From NCBI GenBank assembly GCA_029561305.1, contig JAKQJG010000140.1, positions 1-64,000 on the forward strand: a stretch of DNA of 64,000 nt, in the 5' to 3' direction. Positions 11,284 through 19,422 of the stretch are shown one piece after another; the stretch's first letter is position 1, and each line of letters starts with the position of its first letter. Made by a program: the position numbers and the translations under genes. The notes beneath the pieces were generated by a model. That model was not told the DNA's origin. It saw nothing but the letters and a program-made list of their open reading frames with translations, and made no database searches. The DNA is from Bacteroidota bacterium (lineage in GTDB: Bacteria > Bacteroidota > Bacteroidia > Chitinophagales > Chitinophagaceae).

Positions 11284-12552
11284 ATGTTTGGAAAAATACG
11301 ATTGCATTTCATTGACCTGATAAGGGGTACCCGTATGATGGCAGCCCTGCAGGAACTTAAAAAACAACAGTTCCTTCCAAAGACTGAACTGGAGGCTTTT
11401 AGTCAACAAAGGCTGGATGAGCTGTTCTTAAAAGCAAAAAGCCATACAGATTATTATGCCCGGTTTAGAACCTATGAAGAGGTGCCCATTACTACCAAAG
11501 ATATTATAAGGGCCAACTCACCCGGGCTTATATCAAGAGCATATAAAGGAAAGCTCCAAAAAAAACAAAGCGGTGGCTCTACCGGTATCCCTTTGGTTTA
11601 CTACACTACTTCCGAATCACAGTCATACTTGTGGGCCGGCATCATGATGAGCTGGGAAAGCGCTGGCTACCAGGCAGGTAACAAAGTTGCCTTTATTGCC
11701 GGAACGTCTTTAATTAAAACCGGCATTGCACACAAAGTCTTTTATAAACTTTTCAATATTGATATATATCCTGCAACACCCCTAAATGAACAAACCCTGG
11801 CCAGCCATGCCCAAAATATGATAAGGCGTAAAACCCAGATCATTTACGGCTATGCCAATGTAATCAATGAATTGGCTAATTATGTAGTAAAAAATAATTT
11901 GCAATTCAAACATCTTAAAGGAATTGTATGTACTGCCGAAATATTAAAAGAAAGTACAAGAAGAAATATTGAAGACGCTTTTGGACTGAAAGTAATCAAT
12001 CAGTACGGTTGTAATGAATCTGGCACTTCCGCTTTCGAATGCAATTGTGGTAAACTCCATTTAATAAGTAGTAAAATTTCATATTCATCTGATAATGAAG
12101 GAAATTTGATATGCACAGATTTAACCAATGAAGGCTTCATCATGCTGAAGTATTATACCGGTGATATACTGGAGTTTGCGGATGAAGACTGCGCCTGTGG
12201 CAGCAATTTTCCTGTAATTAAGCAGGTAATCGGCAGGACAAGTGATATTATAATTGACAAGTTTGGCAATCGCCTGCATGACTCTTTCTTTTATTTCTTA
12301 TTTAAATATGAAACCACGGTCACTAAATTTCAAACGAGCTATGATGAGGAAAGTCTTACAGTAAATATTCACACGGATGGTACAAAGACAGAAGAATATT
12401 ATTTGCCATTCCTTGAAAAAGTAAAAGACCAGGTTAAATTCAACAGCTACCGGATCTCCCTAAATATTCCATTTGTTTTGACAAAAAATGGCAAACACAA
12501 ACAAATTATTGATAACAGGAAAATCGTAAATAATTTAAAACCAGTTTTTTAA
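11284..12552 (+). CDS. CapK/PaaK-like adenylate-forming protein
   Basis: This 422-aa protein resembles phenylacetate-CoA ligase-like proteins of the CapK group. The phosphate-binding loop is SGGSTGIPLVYY (about residues 97-108), and a second core motif is NQYGCNESGT. A cysteine cluster (AFECNCGKL, EDCACGSNFP) may bind zinc, as in PaaK relatives. The C-terminal subdomain is shortened. The family activates carboxylates through acyl-AMP; CapK-type members sit in polysaccharide clusters, but no glycosyltransferase lies nearby. It is convergent with the DUF1989 gene (29 bp apart) and probably a separate transcription unit. The substrate is unknown. Confidence 0.75.
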   Translation: MFGKIRLHFIDLIRGTRMMAALQELKKQQFLPKTELEAFSQQRLDELFLKAKSHTDYYARFRTYEEVPITTKDIIRANSPGLISRAYKGKLQKKQSGGSTGIPLVYYTTSESQSYLWAGIMMSWESAGYQAGNKVAFIAGTSLIKTGIAHKVFYKLFNIDIYPATPLNEQTLASHAQNMIRRKTQIIYGYANVINELANYVVKNNLQFKHLKGIVCTAEILKESTRRNIEDAFGLKVINQYGCNESGTSAFECNCGKLHLISSKISYSSDNEGNLICTDLTNEGFIMLKYYTGDILEFADEDCACGSNFPVIKQVIGRTSDIIIDKFGNRLHDSFFYFLFKYETTVTKFQTSYDEESLTVNIHTDGTKTEEYYLPFLEKVKDQVKFNSYRISLNIPFVLTKNGKHKQIIDNRKIVNNLKPVF

Positions 12553-12581
12553 AATGATTACCGGGTAATAAAGATTCATGA

Positions 12582-13163
12582 TCAATCCAGAATTTCCCAG
12601 CCGATGGGTTTGAAAGCGTAGTTATTAGACATTTCGGCCGAACAGGCAGTAAGTCCAACGATCAGGTCCATCTTAGCTTCAATAATAATATGATCACCTG
12701 CCTTGCTTTTGGGAGGCAATACCGACACTTTACCACTGTCACCATCCACCGTTACATGCATAAACAGGTTGAACGTGATGGGTATATCATCTGGCTTAAT
12801 TCCATATTCATCTAATGCATGGCAGAGATTGCCAAAACAACCCCTGTGTGGATCGGTATGTCCGTAAATGATCCTGAATGTATCTGAACTACAGGGCGTT
12901 AATAAAAAATCGTGTCTCCCTACTGTATCTTCCACTATCTCAAACATAACATTACTGCGGTTTGAATAGAATAAATGACCAGTTGTTAAAAATATTGTTT
13001 CGGCATAATCAATTGTTCTTCCGGATGATAGGTACTCTTCTTTGTCATTTAAATTGAAACAAACCAAATCTGAAACCTGCTCTCCCTTTATATCTGTAAC
13101 TTTTAAACGTTGTCCTTTTTTTAATATAAAGGAAGTTCCGCTACGTGGTTGGATGTTGTTCAC
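12582..13163 (-). CDS. DUF1989 (urea carboxylase-associated) protein, CgdA/CgdB-like
   Basis: This 193-aa soluble protein of the DUF1989/urea-carboxylase-associated family has the blocks GQRLKVTDIKGEQVSDLVCFN, CSSDTFRIIYG and the cysteine motif GCFGNLCHALDEYG (split here from HTDPHR). Family members include the two subunits of carboxyguanidine deiminase, which acts after guanidine carboxylase. Neither urea nor guanidine carboxylase is present nearby. Instead its first 23 bp overlap the end of a GntA-like N-hydroxylase gene, so the two are translated together. A role on a guanidino or N-hydroxyguanidino compound is inference. Confidence 0.85.
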   Translation of the reverse strand: MNNIQPRSGTSFILKKGQRLKVTDIKGEQVSDLVCFNLNDKEEYLSSGRTIDYAETIFLTTGHLFYSNRSNVMFEIVEDTVGRHDFLLTPCSSDTFRIIYGHTDPHRGCFGNLCHALDEYGIKPDDIPITFNLFMHVTVDGDSGKVSVLPPKSKAGDHIIIEAKMDLIVGLTACSAEMSNNYAFKPIGWEILD

Positions 13164-13839
13164 CTTTTATATAATTATTTATTTTTAATGGGCATTGCCA
13201 GGACTGGTCAACTTTCCTGCCACTGTATTGAAAAACCTCCGGAGAGTTTCCGAAATCCTGCAGCATTGGGTTAACCGAACCAGAATAGGCTGTGTCGAGC
13301 TTTCTAACGATATTTTTCATTTTTTCGTACCTGTGAGTTGACCTCAGTACTTCAAACTGCTGGTGAGGATTAAATACCATTGTTGGGTGCTCAAACCTTC
13401 GTGCTGCCCGGCTGCTATTGGGGTGCAGTCCGATAATATAAAATGCCTCTTCCTTGATGCTAAAGCTAAAAGCCCTTGAAGTCGGGTCGCTGCTTACCCT
13501 TTTGTCGTAGGCATATTCTTGACCACCCATATCGGCTAAGGACTGTAAGCGCTGAAAAAGCATGTTTTCAAACATTTCCTCAGAAGGTATTGTATCATGA
13601 CTGGGGAATATTATAGCTGCGCTATGAAAAAAATCGCCGGAACTACGGTACTCATCCACAAAATTGTACATAAAATCGAGAATAGCCCTGTCGTCTTTGG
13701 GGCAAGCCATATGTCCTGCTACAAAGACCTTTACCCGTTGTTTGCGTACCGCCTCCTTTGCAGCAACACATGGATATTCCTGCCGGTAGATAAATGACTT
13801 GTACTGTTCAATGTAAGCTTCGTTGTTCATACGTTTCAT
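13141..13839 (-). CDS. YqcI/YcgG family protein, GntA-like heme-dependent N-hydroxylase
   Basis: The protein is 232 aa from the chosen ATG. It shows the YqcI/YcgG hallmarks: YPCVAAKEA near the start, GLHPNSSRAARRF, FNPHQQFEVLR, and the C-terminal NPMLQDFGNSPEVFQYSGR block ending in WQCPL. Characterised relatives (GntA of guanitoxin synthesis, DcsA of cycloserine synthesis) are heme enzymes that N-hydroxylate guanidino groups. ATGs at 13839 and 13830 both fit the family start. An in-frame ATG at 13896 would add 19 unlikely residues and swallow a palindrome at 13874-13888. It overlaps the DUF1989 gene by 23 bp. Confidence 0.8.
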   Translation of the reverse strand: MKRMNNEAYIEQYKSFIYRQEYPCVAAKEAVRKQRVKVFVAGHMACPKDDRAILDFMYNFVDEYRSSGDFFHSAAIIFPSHDTIPSEEMFENMLFQRLQSLADMGGQEYAYDKRVSSDPTSRAFSFSIKEEAFYIIGLHPNSSRAARRFEHPTMVFNPHQQFEVLRSTHRYEKMKNIVRKLDTAYSGSVNPMLQDFGNSPEVFQYSGRKVDQSWQCPLKINNYIKGEQHPTT

Positions 13840-13873
13840 TATTAGGTTTACGGATAACCCCTTAGGCACATAG

Positions 13874-13888
13874 ATATGCAATGCATAT
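13874..13888. promoter_or_regulatory. 15-bp perfect palindrome, possible operator of the N-hydroxylase pair
   Basis: The sequence ATATGCA-A-TGCATAT is a perfect 7-1-7 dyad 35 bp upstream of the chosen ATG of the GntA-like gene. A weak -7-like element (TGCTTTTG on the minus strand) lies further up at 13954-13961. It could bind a dimeric regulator; no regulator gene is adjacent. Confidence 0.35.
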
Positions 13889-14070
13889 ATCCGCATGGGG
13901 TTTATTAAAAAAAAGAAAATAAAGAATTAGTTGGTAGTAGTTCGGCGCTAATACAAAAGCACGAAAACTTAACCAGCGGAGATTGAATTTGAAGCGACTT
14001 TACAATGGATATTCAATTGTAGTCCAGAGGAGATTGGTAAGCAATACGTTAAACGTGAAGGCAAGATAAT

Positions 14071-14099
14071 AAAAAAAAGCCTTTCTCCAAGAGAAAGGC
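14071..14099 (-). terminator. Intrinsic terminator of the PUR-domain gene
   Basis: A 9-bp perfect stem GCCTTTCTC / GAGAAAGGC with a 3-nt loop (14079-14099) is followed on the minus strand by eight T residues. It lies 26 bp after the stop of the DUF3276 gene. Confidence 0.85.
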
Positions 14100-14124
14100 C
14101 AGATATTTTTTTGGTTTGAGAAAT

Positions 14125-14580
14125 TTACCACTTATCAACTTCTACACTGCTTCCATTGTCAGAGGGTGCAGGTGCATCATCCAATACTGCAGCTTTAACC
14201 TCATCAACCTGGGTTTCCGGGACTTCGTCAACGACTGCATTAGTGCCGGTTTCCGTTATAGTAGCCTCTGCGCCATCCCCTTCGTAAGGAGTATCATGGT
14301 TGAATGCGTCAAAATCAAAATCAGGCATCAACTCTGTTTTTACAAAATCTACAGCATCTGTAAGTCCCTTAATAAATTTGTTGAAATCCTCTTTGTACAA
14401 GAAAATCTTGTGCCTGTCATAGCCATCAGAATCAAAACGCTTGCGGCTTTCAGTGATCGTTAAATAATAGTCATTGCCACGGGTTTCTCTTACATCAAAA
14501 AAGTAAGTCCTGCGTTTTCCGGCCCTGATACGTTTGCTATAAACGCTTTCCATTTTTTTGTCGTTGTTCTCGTACGCCAC
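14125..14580 (-). CDS. PUR-domain (DUF3276) single-stranded nucleic-acid-binding protein
   Basis: This 151-aa protein is built on one PUR repeat (about residues 10-85): VYSKRIRAGKRRTYFFDV, then YYLTITESRKR and KIFLYKEDFNKF. Its tail is acidic, Asp/Glu/Ala-rich and low-complexity (about residues 95-151). Bacteroidota PUR proteins bind single-stranded DNA or RNA. The start codon is GTG (14580); an internal ATG at residue 10 would cut into the conserved domain edge. It is monocistronic, with a strong promoter at 14630-14658 and a terminator at 14071-14099. Strong signals at both ends suggest an abundant protein. Confidence 0.85.
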   Translation of the reverse strand: MAYENNDKKMESVYSKRIRAGKRRTYFFDVRETRGNDYYLTITESRKRFDSDGYDRHKIFLYKEDFNKFIKGLTDAVDFVKTELMPDFDFDAFNHDTPYEGDGAEATITETGTNAVVDEVPETQVDEVKAAVLDDAPAPSDNGSSVEVDKW

Positions 14581-14629
14581 AGTTTTAAGTTTAAATTTAG
14601 TTGGTTACTAATTAGTTTTTTTGCGCTAA

Positions 14630-14658
14630 CAAAGATAGCCTTGTTTTTGAAATAGCAA
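14630..14658 (-). promoter_or_regulatory. Bacteroidota promoter for the PUR-domain gene
   Basis: The minus strand has TTG (14658-14656), 18 bp, then TATCTTTG (14637-14630), matching both -33 and -7 consensus elements. The predicted leader is about 45 nt. Confidence 0.65.
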
Positions 14659-14764
14659 AAAAAACGGGAATATTTAGAAGCCCTTCAAAATGCAGTGGGG
14701 ACAATTTGTTTATTGTTTAAAATGAACTAAATATTTGCTGGATTACGCTGAACAGTAATTCATT

Positions 14765-16567
14765 TTAAGTAATCGTATTTTCCTGTTCCTGCTGGCGTTT
14801 ATACATTCGTGCGTAATATCCGTCCTTTAGTAAAAGGTCATTGTGTGTACCCTGCTCTATTATCTCCCCGTCACCCAGTACAATAATATTATCAAAAGAT
14901 AATAAAGAAAAGATACGATGTGTAATAATGACGGCGGTTTTTCCTTGTAAAAAATCATCCAGGTTGCCTATTATCTCTTTTTCGGTTTTTGCATCGACGG
15001 CACTAAGGCAGTCATCAAAAATAACAAGAGAAGACTCCTTGACGAGCGCCCTTGCTATTGAGATCCGCTGTTTTTGACCTCCGCTCAAGGTTACGCCCCG
15101 CTCCCCTATCATCGTTTCGTATCCTTTTGAAAAACCCCTTATCTCTTTATCAACACAAGCATTCTTCGCTGCCTCAACAACCTGTTCTTTTGTAGCACCA
15201 GGATAACCAAAGGAGATATTGTTGTAAACACTGTCGCTGAAAAGAAAAACATCCTGCGGTACAAAACTTACCTGGTTTCGAAGGTAACCCAGGTCAATTT
15301 TGTGAAGTGGCACTTCTCCATAATTAATTGCACCCTGCTGTGGGTCATATGTACGCAGTAATAACTGGGCGATGGTGGATTTACCGGCACCTGTTTTGCC
15401 AATTATGGCAACTCTTTCCCCCTTGTTAATCTTCAATGAAAAATTCTTTAACGCCCGAATGCCAGTATGCGGATAAGTAAAATCAACATTAATAAACTCG
15501 ATGGCGGTAGCCAGGGAAGGCTTTTCCCCTTGTAAAGGGCTTATTACTGAAGGCTCCATATCCAGGAACTCATTGATACGTTTTTGCGATGCTGCTGCAC
15601 GCTGGGTCATACTGGCAGTCCAGCCAATTGCGCTCACCGGAAAAGTCATCATTTGGATATACATCACAAATTCAGCTATCAGGCCAACATCAGACTTTCC
15701 TTGCACTACATCCAGCGCACCCACCATAATGGTAAGCAAGGTGCTGATGCCAATAAGCAAGGCCATACTGGGAAAATAAATCGCTTCGGTTCTTGCAAGG
15801 CCAAGCGCATTTTTCCTGTATTCAGCGCTGTTGGCATCAAAGAATCCCAGCATCGCTTTTTCCTGTACAAAAGATTTTATTACCCTGATACCACTGTACG
15901 ATTCCTGGGCATTGGTGGTAAGCTGGCTTAATAAGGCCTGCACCCTTTCACTTTTTTTGTCAATGATATTATTGACAATGTAAATAGTAATGGCCAATAA
16001 GGGCAAGGGGGATAAAGCAACCAATGTAAGTTTTGGACTGGCCTTCAGCATAAAAAATATGCTGAAGCCCAGTACGGCTGCCAGGTTAATGAAATACATG
16101 ATGGCCGGACCGGTGTACATTCTTACCCTGCTTACATCTTCAGATATCCTGTTCATCAGGTCGCCCGTGCTGTGGGTTTTATAAAAATTGGTATCTAATC
16201 GCTGGTAATGAGTGAACACCTGGTTCTTCTGATCGTACTCAATCAGCCTGCTCATTACAATGATGGTTTGCCGCATCATAAACATAAAGAAGCCGCTGAT
16301 GAGTGCAAGAATCAACAGGATGATCCCACACCATACGATCTTATTGCCGGTAGTTTCGCCTTGCAAGGCATGAATGACCTTTTCCACTAACACATCGTTT
16401 TGCCGGAACCCATTTTCTGCTTTATGTACCACCGTATTTACAACATAACCGGTAAACTGGGGTGCTAATATTCTAAAATAGTTGGTAAGGATAACAAACA
16501 GGATGCCGAGAAAAAAACGGTTCTTGTATTTCCAGAAAAAGTGATTGAGGGCGGCAAGATGTTTCAT
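14765..16567 (-). CDS. ABC exporter, fused permease-ATPase (MsbA/MDR-like)
   Basis: This 600-aa half-transporter has six membrane helices (residues about 17-330) followed by an ATPase domain. Walker A is GKTGAGKST (390-398), the signature LSGGQ (494-498), and the H-loop His550. Walker B reads VIFDDCLSAVD, with Asp519 in place of the usual catalytic Glu. This is the degenerate form known from one subunit of heterodimeric exporters such as TM287/288, yet no partner half-transporter gene is adjacent. The substrate is not readable. A -7 element lies 8 bp upstream of the ATG. Confidence 0.9.
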   Translation of the reverse strand: MKHLAALNHFFWKYKNRFFLGILFVILTNYFRILAPQFTGYVVNTVVHKAENGFRQNDVLVEKVIHALQGETTGNKIVWCGIILLILALISGFFMFMMRQTIIVMSRLIEYDQKNQVFTHYQRLDTNFYKTHSTGDLMNRISEDVSRVRMYTGPAIMYFINLAAVLGFSIFFMLKASPKLTLVALSPLPLLAITIYIVNNIIDKKSERVQALLSQLTTNAQESYSGIRVIKSFVQEKAMLGFFDANSAEYRKNALGLARTEAIYFPSMALLIGISTLLTIMVGALDVVQGKSDVGLIAEFVMYIQMMTFPVSAIGWTASMTQRAAASQKRINEFLDMEPSVISPLQGEKPSLATAIEFINVDFTYPHTGIRALKNFSLKINKGERVAIIGKTGAGKSTIAQLLLRTYDPQQGAINYGEVPLHKIDLGYLRNQVSFVPQDVFLFSDSVYNNISFGYPGATKEQVVEAAKNACVDKEIRGFSKGYETMIGERGVTLSGGQKQRISIARALVKESSLVIFDDCLSAVDAKTEKEIIGNLDDFLQGKTAVIITHRIFSLLSFDNIIVLGDGEIIEQGTHNDLLLKDGYYARMYKRQQEQENTIT

Positions 16568-16574
16568 GCAGAAG

Positions 16575-16604
16575 CAAAATTAATGGATTGCAAGAGACTC
16601 TGAA
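16575..16604 (-). promoter_or_regulatory. Bacteroidota promoter for the ABC exporter
   Basis: The minus strand reads TAATTTTG at 16582-16575 with TTC 19 bp further upstream (2 of 3 to TTG). The -7 element ends 7 bp before the ATG, so the transcript would be leaderless or nearly so. Confidence 0.5.
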
Positions 16605-16648
16605 GTAAGTTTGGTAAGTGGTCAATTACAGGTTTAAATGCACTGGCA

Positions 16649-17314
16649 TCAGCGGTTTTTCCCTTCCAGTTTGCTTACCCCATCCTTATGCAAGATCATT
16701 TTCACTGTTTGCACTATAGCCGTTATGGTAAAAATACCCCCGATAAACCAATTAATATAGGCCTGGCTGTCTGAAATGTTTTTTGCAATCAATTGCCCGC
16801 CAAAAATGAAAACAGCATTACCCAACAGGGTACCCAATCCTATCCCAACAATGTAAAAATTATACTGCCTCTTCACTGGTTGCAGTACCCCTTTTTGAAA
16901 CAGTACACTGCTCCACCCAAACCAAAAGGGTATTTGTGCAGGGCTTATAGAACTCATCAGCATACCCAGCAAGAAACGGTGCAAACTATTATTTAAAATT
17001 TCATTTTTTTGATGGTGGCCTTCCTTTGAAGCAGCAATAAAACTACCTGCAGCCAATGCAATGATGATGGCCAGGGTAAGCCATTCCATTATACGCATCA
17101 GCTTAACCTGCTTTTGTATCCATTCAATACCTATCAGCGACAGGCGTACATAGAACATCTCCACCAGCAAACAACCCAAAGAAAAAAGCAGTGCCTCTTT
17201 TATACTCTCCTGCAGGCCAATCTGCATGGCAGTAACATTGAGTGTACCTAAAGGAAGGCAACCCAAAAAGCTGATCAGCATACCCCAACAAAAAACCCGC
17301 AAAAGTGTAGGCAT
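16649..17314 (-). CDS. LysE-type translocator
   Basis: This 221-aa inner-membrane protein has about six hydrophobic segments and the LysE/RhtB N-terminal pattern FLGCLPLGTLNVTAMQIGLQ followed by ALLFSLGCLLVEMFYV. The family exports amino acids and related small molecules. The substrate is unknown. The ATG at 17314 falls about 4 bp after a strong promoter -7 element, so translation is either leaderless from it or begins at the internal ATG (17281), which would cut into the first helix. Confidence 0.8.
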   Translation of the reverse strand: MPTLLRVFCWGMLISFLGCLPLGTLNVTAMQIGLQESIKEALLFSLGCLLVEMFYVRLSLIGIEWIQKQVKLMRIMEWLTLAIIIALAAGSFIAASKEGHHQKNEILNNSLHRFLLGMLMSSISPAQIPFWFGWSSVLFQKGVLQPVKRQYNFYIVGIGLGTLLGNAVFIFGGQLIAKNISDSQAYINWFIGGIFTITAIVQTVKMILHKDGVSKLEGKNR

Positions 17315-17318
17315 GTGG

Positions 17319-17348
17319 CAAATATAGTTTTATAAAGTCCGCGGCCAA
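17319..17348 (-). promoter_or_regulatory. Bacteroidota promoter for the LysE-type gene
   Basis: The minus strand has TTG (17348-17346), 19 bp, then TATATTTG (17326-17319): a full consensus match. The -7 box ends 4 bp before the annotated ATG, implying a leaderless transcript. Confidence 0.6.
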
Positions 17349-17403
17349 CAGCCGGGTGTAAACGAAAGACGTGTTCAGGACAGGCTGCTTACAACAAAAT
17401 ACC

Positions 17404-17444
17404 CACTTAACTGTAAGTGAGTAGTAAATTACACGACTTAAGTG
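17404..17444. promoter_or_regulatory. Repeated TAAGTG half-sites upstream of the type III PKS operon
   Basis: CACTTA-ACTG-TAAGTG (17404-17419) is a perfect 6-bp dyad. A third TAAGTG lies at 17439-17444, within the palindrome ACTTAAGT. They sit 24-64 bp before the UbiA ATG, a position suitable for an operator. No regulator is adjacent and no consensus -7 box was found here. Confidence 0.35.
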
Positions 17445-17467
17445 AATCTCATATTATTCCCAGGTAA

Positions 17468-18328
17468 ATGCTGCAAAAATCAACCATACAACTTTTACGT
17501 TTTCATTTTTCGTTTTTCCTGATGCCTGTATACTGGTTTGCACTAAGCCAAACAACTAATATCAATACAGGGAATGCCATTCTTATATTCATCATCCTGC
17601 ATATGGTCATCTACCCTTCGAGCAACGGATACAACAGTTATATGGACCGGGATACAGAAAGTATTGGAGGTATCAAAAATCCCCTGGAGCCAACGAAGCA
17701 ACTTTTTTACACCAGCATTTTTTTAGACGCTCTTGCAATTGGGCTGAGTTTTTTTATCAGCCTGTATTTTGCACTGGCGGCCATTGCTTATATAGCAGCA
17801 TCCCGGGCCTACAGTTACAGGGGTATTCGGCTTAAAAAATATCCTTTTATTGGTTACATCACGGTTATCATTTTCCAGGGTGCAGTTACTTTTTTTATGG
17901 TGGCCCATGGCTGCAGTGCAGATAAAACTACCGCCATTTCTTCTATGGATATGCTGATCGCTTCACTGCTTATTGGTGGCTTTTATCCATTAACCCAGAT
18001 ATACCAGCACAAACAGGACAAAGAAGACGGCGTTACTACCTTGAGCATGAAACTGGGCTATACTGGCACATTTGTGTTTACAGCGGTTGTTTATGCTACA
18101 GCCATGCTATTACTGGCATACCAATTGTTTTCTATATCAAGGCAAAAGGATTTTTTTATAGTTCAGTTGTTCTTTTTACCTGTGCTGCTGTACTTCTTCT
18201 GGTGGTTCAATAAAGTTAATCGCAACCAACTGGCTGCTAATTTCGTTAATACCATGCGTATGAATTTACTTGCATCTGCCTGCACAAACACCGCCTTTAT
18301 TGTTTTATTTCTAATGACAAGATTTTGA
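17468..18328 (+). CDS. UbiA family prenyltransferase
   Basis: This 286-aa membrane protein has eight or nine hydrophobic segments. The first Asp-rich motif is NGYNSYMDRDTESIGG (about residues 56-71), a variant of NDxxDxxxD. The second, YQHKQDKEDGVTTLS (about 179-193), holds the distal metal-binding Asp residues. UbiA enzymes attach a prenyl chain to an aromatic acceptor. As the first gene of a unit with a type III PKS, a methyltransferase and an FAD enzyme, it probably prenylates the polyketide phenol (inference). Its TGA overlaps the TTG start of the PKS by 3 bases. Confidence 0.85.
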   Translation: MLQKSTIQLLRFHFSFFLMPVYWFALSQTTNINTGNAILIFIILHMVIYPSSNGYNSYMDRDTESIGGIKNPLEPTKQLFYTSIFLDALAIGLSFFISLYFALAAIAYIAASRAYSYRGIRLKKYPFIGYITVIIFQGAVTFFMVAHGCSADKTTAISSMDMLIASLLIGGFYPLTQIYQHKQDKEDGVTTLSMKLGYTGTFVFTAVVYATAMLLLAYQLFSISRQKDFFIVQLFFLPVLLYFFWWFNKVNRNQLAANFVNTMRMNLLASACTNTAFIVLFLMTRF

Positions 18329-19422
18329 GTAAAATTATCTCCATAGCAACCTCCGTACCTGCGTATAAACATACACAGGAGGCTATTTTTGAATTTGCCA
18401 GCCAAATACACAGCAGCAATGAGGAGGAAAAAAGAAAATTGAAATTTCTTTACCGGCATAGCGGCATCAGCACCCGGTATAGCGTTCTGCCCGATTACAG
18501 TTGCAGTACTAAAGACAGAAAATTTTACAGTACCGCGGAAGACCTGGAACCTTTTCCTTCTTTGGAGAAAAGAATGGATTGGTTCAATGACTATGCTGTG
18601 GATCTTTCAGTAAAAGCCATTGAAGATTGTATTGAGGGCAGGATCAATAAAAATGATATTACCCACTTAATTACGGTAAGCTGCACCGGCATGAGCGCTC
18701 CCGGGCTCGACCTGCTGGTAATGGAAGCAATGGAACTGCCGTCTGAAATATTCAGGACATCTGTCAATTTTATGGGTTGTTATGCAGCTGTTCATGCATT
18801 GAAAATGGCAGACGCTATTTGTAAAAATGATACTGCAGCTAATGTAATAATCGTATGTACTGAATTGTGCACCCTTCATTTTCAAAAAGAAAGCAGTATT
18901 GACAACCTCACCTCCACCTTGTTATTTGCAGATGGCTGTGCGGCTGTGCTGGCAAAGCATGACAGCAGCAGTGAAAAGGGACTTATACTAAAAAGTTTCT
19001 TTTCAAACGTAGCATTCAACGGGAAAAAAGATATGAGCTGGGCATTGTCGTCTAAAGGATTTTTGATGACGCTGAGCGGTTATGTGCCGGAACTGGTAAA
19101 AGAGGATTTTGACAAACTCATTACAAAGGCTTTGGCAAAAGGAGGCATTGGCAAGGAGGAAATAACTTACTGGTGTATGCATCCTGGTGGAAAGAAAATA
19201 TTGGAAGCTATCAGTCAGAGTACAGGGTTGACAACAGAGGACCTGAAATATTCTTACGAAGTATTAAATGACTACGGAAACATGAGCTCACCTACGATCC
19301 TGTTTGTATTAAAAAAAATCCTGGATCAACTAAATAAAGGAAAGACAAACGGGGATAATATATTAGGTGCCGCTTTTGGACCGGGGCTAACAATGGAAAC
19401 GTTTATTGCAACTTATGGTTAA
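18325..19422 (+). CDS. Type III polyketide synthase (chalcone/stilbene synthase family)
   Basis: This 365-aa thiolase-fold enzyme has the complete type III PKS triad: Cys152 (FMGCYAAVHAL), His286 (YWCMHPGGKKIL) and Asn319 (NDYGNMSSP). It extends a starter acyl-CoA with malonyl-CoA and cyclises the product to a resorcinol, pyrone or similar ring. The start codon is TTG, overlapping the UbiA stop; no in-frame ATG fits the family N terminus (IISIATSVPAY). It closely resembles the layout of Streptomyces srsA, which is followed by a methyltransferase and a flavoprotein. The starter and chain length are not predictable. Confidence 0.93.
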   Translation: MSKIISIATSVPAYKHTQEAIFEFASQIHSSNEEEKRKLKFLYRHSGISTRYSVLPDYSCSTKDRKFYSTAEDLEPFPSLEKRMDWFNDYAVDLSVKAIEDCIEGRINKNDITHLITVSCTGMSAPGLDLLVMEAMELPSEIFRTSVNFMGCYAAVHALKMADAICKNDTAANVIIVCTELCTLHFQKESSIDNLTSTLLFADGCAAVLAKHDSSSEKGLILKSFFSNVAFNGKKDMSWALSSKGFLMTLSGYVPELVKEDFDKLITKALAKGGIGKEEITYWCMHPGGKKILEAISQSTGLTTEDLKYSYEVLNDYGNMSSPTILFVLKKILDQLNKGKTNGDNILGAAFGPGLTMETFIATYG

